The notes below the pieces were generated by a model that saw only the letters and a program-made list of their open reading frames with translations, was not told where the DNA came from and did no database searches. Below are positions 56,662 to 64,000 of a DNA stretch of 64,000 bases, piece by piece; within the stretch, counting starts at the first letter, position 1; every line of letters starts with the position of its first letter. The position numbers were made by a program, and so were the translations under genes. The stretch is from Chlorops oryzae (lineage: Eukaryota > Arthropoda > Insecta > Diptera > Chloropidae), in the NCBI GenBank assembly GCA_020466095.1, contig CM035808.1, positions 24,132,296 to 24,196,295 of the forward strand, read 5' to 3'.

Positions 56662-59600
56662 CCATTAAAAGAAAAAAAAAAAAAATAAATAAAAGCCGAA
56701 ATAAATGTTCTCAATTTTATGAACATGCCGTCAATGTGCGTCATTATATTTGATTTTATTTTTAATACTTTTTGCTTTCATTTTGCATGCAAAACAATTC
56801 ATTAGCCCATTTCAAAAGATTAATTTATTCCTCTTTTTCACATAATCGCCACAAAGTATGCAGCGCTCTTTTATGCAAACAATCTGCATGAAAAGTGGGC
56901 GTTTATTTTCCAATTTAATCAGAATAATGTGTGTTACAGCGAAGATTTTCAACTCTACAAGTCCAAATACGATCAACGTGACGCGAGAATTCCAATGGCA
57001 GCGCTAAATGTTTTCAATGGCATTTTAAATACGTAACACCAATGGGCATAATGAGGGATTATTATTGGACCTGGCGTGATGATTTGAATCTTTTGCATAA
57101 TATGGTTAACATATTAAACAACTTGTTTGGTCGTATAATTGGATTTATTTTAAATGCTTTCATTCGGCTTTTTGAATGTGAATCGGAGAAATTCGCGACT
57201 CCGATAGGAAATAAAGGGTCTGGCCGGTTGAGCAAAGGCATGCGGCTCAAAAACTAATATAGTTAGAAAGATGAAACGAACGGCGAATCATTGCTAACAA
57301 AACAAGGAATCCAGAAAACTTCTTTTTATATTTTACACAGAGAAAAATTTTTCCACAAAAAAGAAAACAAAAATTAGGCTGTTTTTTTTTAGTGAATTCC
57401 GGGTTTTGTAATACTTTTTTGCTATTTTAAAAACATACCTCTCAGCTTAAACTTTTATTCGAAAGAAGATTCATTTAAATCGACGAATAGCTTCTTGAGA
57501 TATTTAAGAAAACATAAGAGCATATTTTTATACTTAAGACTTGGCGTATGAGTAACCATGCCATCTGCTTTTGGGTAAAAAAAAGGAAAATCCTTCCAAT
57601 TTTAGCTGTTTCGCGGGATTTCAAAATGGAAAAAAAAGGACAAAAAAAGGATATCGAACAAAAAATTTTCGGACGTAAATTCATATTCTATTATATATTG
57701 TATAATTCAAATCAATCTAGTAAGTTATTATTTTTCAAACGAAAAAACAAATGAATTTTTCATTTCCAACTTGTGTTATGTTATGTATACGAATCTCCGA
57801 ATTGAAACGCTTTAGAAATACCTTTATATCGTTGAAATGGTTTGTGCTGCCAATCTGAGATTTAATACATATACACAAAATTGATTGGCCAACAATTTAA
57901 AATATCGTTTGTGGAAGGGGGACTGTTGATGGGTGAGCTATGTTTATTCAAAGTCCAAAAAAAATAAAATTATTTCATAAAGTTTTCAAATTTTCGACTT
58001 TGAGCATCATTTTACACTAATTTTTTAACTTTTTGGAAGTTATTTTTGATGTCATATTAAAGAATAATGTTTTAAGTACACAAAACTTTTAATGAAATTT
58101 TGAAATATTTTAAACCATAGGGGTATTCAGAAAGGCGTGTTAAAAACGTTGGAAAGTCGGAGAATTGCGACTTCTTAAAAATTTTTTAAACTTTTTTTGT
58201 ATCTTGCACAACTTTTTAAGCAGTTAAAATTTTCCGATTTTCCGACGTAGTAAAAATTTCTTACGCGATTTTCTCGAAACTCTGACGTGATAGAAGTATT
58301 TTGATATTTTTCAATTTTTCAGCACACAAAAAACTAATAGAAACACCACTGCAACTCAAAAGGGGAAAATCAAATTTCAATTTTGCAGGCCATGTCGGAG
58401 CTTGCATCAAAATTGCCCATGGAAAAATATTCAACTGCCTAAGTGGTTCCGTTCAAGACCTCATTGTTCTTTATTTCAACTATATTGACGTATCGATACA
58501 CAAATGAGAGATACGAGTAGGTACACCATAGTCAGTGCTGTCATCGTTTACATGTATTAATCTTTACTGCGCAGTGACCTTTTCGTTTTTACCACTGAAT
58601 GTTTAGAGGGATTAGTGTTTTGTTTGAGAAAAAGGAGAAAGAAGGTTTTTAAAAGGTGAAAAAAGGACTATTAAAACTAAAGAAAGGATTTTTAGCTCGT
58701 TCACGGGATAGACTTTTGCATGCCGAAAAAAAGGAGTATCCCGCGAAAAAAAGGACAAATGGCATGGTTACGTATGAGTGATGTGTTTTTGTACCATATT
58801 GCACACATTTGTACTGGATATCAATACTGCCATTAAAAGAAAAAAAAATAAATAAATAAAAGCCGAAATAAATGTTCTCAATTTTATGAACATGCCGTCA
58901 ATGTGCGTCATTATATTTGATTTTATTTTTAATACTTTTTGCTTTCATTTTGCATGCAAAACAATTCATTAGCCCATTTCAAAAGATTAATTTATTCCTC
59001 TTTTTCACATAATCGCCACAAAGTATGCAGCGCTCTTTTATGCAAACAATCTGCATGAAAAGTGGGCGTTTATTTTGCAATTTAATCAGAATAATGTGTG
59101 TTACAGCGAAGATTTTCAACTCTACAAGTCCAAATACGATCAACGTGACGCGAGAATTCCAATGGCAGCGCTAAATGTTTTCAATGGCATTTTAAATACG
59201 TAACACCAATGGGCATAATGAGGGATTATTATTGGACCTGGCGTGATGATTTGAATCTTTTGCATAATATGGTTAACATATTAAACAACCTGTATGGTCG
59301 TATAATTGGATTTATTTGAAATGCTTTCATTCGGCTTTTTTAATGTGAATCGGAGAAATTCGCAACTCCGATAGGAAATAAAGGGTCTGGCCGGTTGAGC
59401 AAAGGCATGCGGCTCAAAAACTAATATAGTTAGAAAGATGAAACAAACGGCGAATCATTGTTAACAAAACAAGGAATCCAGAAAACTTTTTTTTTATATT
59501 TTACACAGAAAAAAATTTTTCCACAAAAAAGAAAACAAAAATTAGGCTATTTTGTTCAGTGTATTCCGGGTTTTGTAATAATTTTTTGCTATTTTAAAAA

Positions 59601-59770
59601 CATACCTCTCAGCTTAAACTTTTATTCGAAAGAAGATTCATTTAAATCGACGAATAGCTTCTTGAGATATTTAAGAAAACATAAGAGCATATTTTTATAC
59701 TTAAGACTTGGCGTATGAGTGATGTGTTTTTGTACCATATTGCACACATTTGTACTGGATATCAATACTG
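56662..59770. repeat. Tandem duplication, 941-bp unit, first copy interrupted
   Basis: Copy 1 is 56662-57552 plus 58779-58829; copy 2 is 58830-59770. Once the inserted element is set aside the copies are about 942 and 941 bp and differ at only a few sites (for example TTGTTTGG / CTGTATGG). ATACTG stands at 56656-56661, at the junction 58824-58829 and at the end 59765-59770, so the duplication probably arose between two ATACTG words. No coding region. Confidence 0.92.
57553..58770. mobile_element. hAT-like non-autonomous element (1218 bp)
   Basis: Tips TAACCATGCCATCTG and, inverted, TAACCATGCCATTTG. CGTATGAG is duplicated on both sides (57545-57552, 58771-58778), and the second copy of the host repeat has the uninterrupted site once (59712-59719), so both boundaries and the 8-bp duplication are certain. 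GCGGGAT and AAAAAAAGGA words occur near both ends. No transposase is visible; the short frames inside show no motif. The superfamily (hAT versus other 8-bp groups) is inferred. Confidence 0.9.
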
Positions 59771-61214
59771 AGAGCGGCCATTCGATTTGAATATTTTTTT
59801 CTTTCAAATAAAATTAAACACTAGGGGCTATTTTTTTTTTAATTTATAGAGCGGCGCAAAACTGGGAGTACACTGAAAAAAATAGTTAAAATTTTCTTTT
59901 TAATTTTGTGAAACATTTTTTTTGAGTGTAAAAATTAAACAAAACTTTTTTAGTATCTCTGTTTTATTATCTAACATAATCTTTTTAGTTCGTTGTTCTA
60001 TCTCAATTGGGTGTTGAGATATTTAATTTTGAAAACAGGCTTACCAAAAAAGGTTTTTCAAGGAAATCTCAAGCACTATTGAAAATAAGAATCTAAAAAG
60101 TGGTCTCCACAGTGTTTTTAGATGGCACCTATCAAAAAATCAACAAAATTTAAAAATTCCTTTCAGGGAGCCGCAGTCGGCCAGACCCTTTCATCGATTT
60201 TTTTTTATTGTCTATCACATGTGTTTGGTTATTTTTCTTATATATAGCAGGAGCAAATCTTTTATAAACAATGTGATAGTATTTCTTTCCAAAATTTAAA
60301 AAGACAAGACCGAATTCAACGGTTTCCCTCTTTTTCGGGCATAAGGAATCGAACTGCATCATTAGTTTTTTGTGTTATCGGTACGCCTTCATGCAAAAAT
60401 TTTTTTAAAAGTTTTTTTTTACCACTTTTTGGCCCATATTAGCTAACACCAAAATGTACTCTGAGATATGCCAAGTACTTTTTCCCCAAAACACCGTTAT
60501 GATAAAGTGCCGAAATTGGGAGCTATACCCATTTAAAACTCAAAATCATATGATTCTTCGTTCCAGTTGTGTTCGTTCGTTCCAATTGTATGCGTGTACG
60601 ACCTCTTGAAAACGGGGGTTTCTTAGAGGGTGCGGGCTCTTCCATAACACAGGCAGTGATGATGCGGATAGGAATTTTCTTCCTGCCACCAAAAAAATAT
60701 CGAATATTTTGTCAAAGTTTAAGTGCATAATTTTAGGTGCTCAATTTAACAATTTTATGTTTCCTTCTTATATATCCCGTATTAAATATCGTTCTCCTTT
60801 AAATAATATTAAATCCCATTTTAAACTACCCTTTTTTCTGATAGTTCTCAGATTTTTGCGAGAAATTTTCCAACAGCTAAGTCCCCACTGGAGCATAAAA
60901 AATAATTGCTAATTTAATATTCCAGACATTGATGGACAAAAAATGAATAGACCACATTACCGCCGCAGCTTTTCCATTTCCTTTAATTCCATTTTTTCAT
61001 TATCCCACTTTTCTCGTTTTTTAATTTTTTTTTATATTTTGTTTTTTGTTGCTTGTGACAGTTTCAATTTATTTTGAAATGGCCATTCATTAAAAAACAA
61101 AAACTCTTGAAACATTAAACCAAAACGATTTAATAACGAAATTAAATTCCAAAAATTCCACTCAATCAGCTAGAACAAAAAAAAAAAAAAAAGTAAATAA
61201 ATAAATAAATTACA
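59771..61214. other. Gene-free stretch
   Basis: AT-rich with T runs. I see no coding exon, RNA gene or inverted repeat. Confidence 0.4.
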
Positions 61215-62133
61215 ACAAGTAAATAAGTTTACATCGGCATAGCCGATTGCACACATACCTTTTCCTCAGCTTAAAATATGTCAAACTTGAACCGCAAGAA
61301 CCATACCCTGCAGGAAATGTCAATAGTGAATCTATACTTTTTCTCTACTGACTGCGTCAACAGTACTACTGACCAGTTATACCCGTCGCAATGCTTTGCG
61401 TTATTGACATTTAACATTGAGTTGTCATTGAATGTCAACAGTAGACCGAAAAACTATTGACGAACTATTGACGACCTATTGACGTCGGTACTATTATATA
61501 GACAAAATGAGTACTCTTTCGCTTTATAAGCAGACATGTTGTTGACATGGTCAATAAAGATGAACTATACCTCTTGACAGTACAGTCTCTTTAATGACAC
61601 CGCCCGTAAATACTGTTTACGTTGGAACTAGTTCTCTTGTCTATATTGACGTCAATATAGACATGGGGCCATATGGCGACAGGCTTCCTGCAGGGTTGTT
61701 ATAGCGATGTCTCAATTTTTGTTTCAGCGAAAACTTAAGTCTATATAGTAGCAATACACACACCAAAATTCAATAAGTTGGGATGTATAGTAAAAAAGTT
61801 ATCCACGAAAAACGTTAAAAATCGTGAAACTTCTGAACCACTTCCCACGACCCAAGAAGGGATAACGAAAAAAATTTGTATGCAATTTTTCGGACATTTA
61901 CCTGGTTCAAGTCCATGCCAAATTTCAATATGATATCTTTCATGACTTAGGAGTAAATTACGAAAAACTTAAGTGTGACCGACAGACAGACATACAGACA
62001 TGTCTAAATCGACTCCTCTTGTCACCCTGATCAAGAATATATATATATGTCTATATCTATCACGACTGCTTTGGTCTGTTACAAATTCCATGCGAAACTT
62101 AATATACCCCTTCCTTCGGAAAAGGTATAAAAA
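61215..62133. mobile_element. Repeat with ACAAGTAAATAAG start and GGTATAAAAAT end
   Basis: Same plan as 20397-21169: ACAAGTAA start, a CATCGGCATAGCCGATTG hairpin close to the left end, ACAGACATGTCTAAATCGAC near the right end, TAATATACCCC and a terminal GGTATAAAAAT. It lacks the GTGGGCGTGGC blocks. An inverted-repeat unit (61305-61696) lies inside it. Confidence 0.55.
61305..61696. mobile_element. Nested inverted-repeat unit (TATTGACG-rich)
   Basis: Tips ACCCTGCAGGAA (61305) and, inverted, ACCCTGCAGGAAG (ending 61696). The interior is rich in repeated TATTGAC / GTCAATA words on both strands, for example the series near 61450-61480. A clear target duplication is not seen. Non-coding. Confidence 0.5.
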
Positions 62134-62964
62134 TGAAAACGGATACTTTTTCCTATGGACTTCCTAATCCGCTATAATTAATGATGCTCATAAGCAAAAC
62201 TGGGCTGTATTCTTAATTATGTATTAATTTTCTGGCGTTTTATTTTTAAACAATTGAATTTTATTGTTTACCAAGCTTTTAAAACTTCATAAATATTCAT
62301 GCAAGCGTATTCTGATTAAGCGCTGTGATTTATGCTTCAATTATATATTTTTTTTCCTTCAATTTATTTTCCTTCTTTTAATTTCATGCCAAACAATCAA
62401 AATTAAGTACTTTATTGTAAAAACAAATTACACAAAAAATCAACATCATTTTAGAGTGAACTATAAAGTTTATAAAATGAAAAATAATAAATTTATTCCT
62501 TGCATAATAAACGGCGCTTTTAACTGAGTCGAACAGCTGCTTGATTGAATGAAAAGCATTCCAGGAAATTTATAATCCTTTATGAAGTTCCTTTCGCAGC
62601 TGCGAGACCAAGCGCTCCTGATCTGTGCAATGTATTATCGTAGAACTTTAGAAACTGTTAACTTCGATGGCAACTTAATCTGTCAGTAAGCTCTGTTGCA
62701 AAACCGTTTTGGGAAATTTTTGTTTATTTATTTTCTAAATAAAGAAGTATTTTTTGTGTTTTCCGTCTCGATATCGCAATCGAACTTTTTGCATTTGAGT
62801 TTTGAAATGCGGTCTGAACACCTTAATCCAAACAAGGTGGGTACTTCAGAAGACTGCTTTCAACAGGAACGTTTGGTAGTTCAAAGTGGGCCTTGAGGGC
62901 GCGAAAATTCTACTGTTTTTTAACTTACTTTCAATTGGAAAAGAACTTTGTAAATGATATCGGA
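62134..62964. other. Gene-free stretch
   Basis: AT-rich. The frames present are short and show no family features. Confidence 0.4.
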
Positions 62965-63367
62965 CCCAGCCAACCAAAAGAGTCTGCACGGCGCTTCTAA
63001 AGACCCCTTTTCCGGAGCGCAAATGCCCCTAAAGTATCCCAACAGGGGCTCAAAAAAGCGTTTTTGGAGAGAAAAGAGCACGAAGGCTAATTCTAAAACT
63101 TAATCTTTATCTTTTATGTTTGATAGAATGCTCTTTAAAATTATGTTTGGACTCTCTTTCAGATATGATTTATTTTCCAATGACTCGTTTGGTCACTTAA
63201 AGAGTTCCTAGGTATTGTTTTTTGAGGCCTTGGCAACAGCACTACTTCGAAGAGTTAGGAGTCCGTTTACACTGCAATTCATGGCAATCCGAGAAAACTT
63301 CGTCAGGGTACTTTAAAGGAGTCCTTTCACACTCCTTTTCAGAGCACTCCGTATATGGTTCGCTGGG
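62965..63367 (+). mobile_element. CCCAGCCAACCA-family MITE, most complete copy
   Basis: The left tip CCCAGCCAACCAAAAGAGTC and the right end ATATGGTTCGCTGGG are inverted copies of one tip. Shared blocks with the other copies: TAAAGACCCC, CCGGAGCGCAAATG, GGACTCTCTTTCAGATATGA, AACAGCACTACTTCGAAGAG and AAAGGAGTCCTTTCACACTC. About 403 bp, non-coding. Confidence 0.8.
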
Positions 63368-64000
63368 GAGCAGCAGCGAATGCAAAAACTCAACTCCAAT
63401 TAAGAACTTTAAGAAGCGCTCCTGTGATTTTGCGATGGACATTTTTTGCTTTACTTGAAATTCGTACATAAATTTTAATTTGAAAAAGTCAAAGAAACAA
63501 TTTCCAACAGATTTGCACAATCAACGCAAGCATTTGGTGCAAGCAAAATCGTGTAAAATCGGGAAAAAATAAAAACTAAACTTTCTTACTTCGGAAAGTA
63601 TTTTTTTTTTAATAAAATTAAAAAAGAGCGCGCGTCCTGCCAACTATAGTTGTGGTCCAATATGAAGTTTTTTTTTTTTCATCGCAACTTGAATTTATAA
63701 TAAACAACAGTTTGCTGCTTTGACTGTGGCCATCGCCATTTCCGTTCGCCGTTTTCAATTAAAAGTTTTACGAAATAAAATATTGGATTTGCCAAATGGT
63801 AGGTGCAAAATGGCTTTCCTAGTTTGGAAAGTTATTTTATCATTTTGTGCGATAAATTTTTTTCCTATTTTTTAAACGAGTTGACTTGAAAATTTAAACA
63901 ATATAAATCATTTGAAAAATAATTTTTGAAAAATATAACAACTTCCTAGAAATATGCCATAATTTTGTGCTTTTTGGCATATTTAACAAAATCATTGAAT
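63368..64000. other. Gene-free right edge of the window
   Basis: AT-rich with T runs at 63601 and 63669. Nothing else is seen. Confidence 0.4.

Noticed and set aside
56662..59770. The two ~940-bp repeats as LTRs of a retrotransposon
   Set aside because: The sequence between them is not an internal coding region: copy 2 starts directly after copy 1, and the only insert has its own TIRs and 8-bp target duplication. No TG...CA ends or primer-binding site.

Overview
The window is AT-rich eukaryotic DNA with short (58-111 bp) GT-AG introns, long gene-poor stretches, dipteran-type mariner elements and many MITEs. Two conserved genes resemble Drosophila proteins closely, so this is a higher fly; a tephritid is my best guess, but that is inference. 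No bacterial, plasmid or viral backbone is seen.

The gene-rich part is the first 11 kb. An unrecognised Lys/Ser-rich ORF (492-1802, +) faces the JmjC oxygenase gene NO66 (4418-2415, -, one intron, one apparent frameshift). Divergently from NO66 lies a complete nine-exon XPF/mei-9 gene (7387-10991, +; 1013 codons, all splice phases agree). The NO66-mei-9 interval holds a Harbinger-type MITE and a single MADF-like exon.

From 11 to 21 kb the DNA is a nest of mobile elements: foldback elements, a stray 67-bp copy of mei-9 exon 4, a polyglutamine-type repeat locus, a Himar1-like mariner (17468-18727) sitting inside another TIR element, and directly after it the C-terminal part of a Fanzor/TnpB-like RNA-guided nuclease gene (about 19188-19628). 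That is the most unusual coding remnant here.

From 21 to 49 kb I see almost no coding sequence: microsatellites, a 12-bp minisatellite, a decayed second mariner, MITEs, and a 2083-bp element with about 660-bp inverted repeats and an 8-bp target duplication (36028-38110) that carries an intact, unrecognised 169-codon gene with a spliced leader. A probable first coding exon of a minus-strand gene lies at 49047-48985, so much of this stretch could be its intron.

From 49 to 64 kb there is a TTAA-flanked piggyBac-type element with a foldback nested in it, a TTA-flanked Harbinger-type MITE, a 941-bp tandem duplication whose first copy was later split by an element with 8-bp target duplications, and more copies of a MITE family with CCCAGCCAACCA tips. 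The genes in the window do not form a pathway. NO66 (chromatin/ribosome hydroxylase) and mei-9 (DNA repair nuclease) are independent neighbours.
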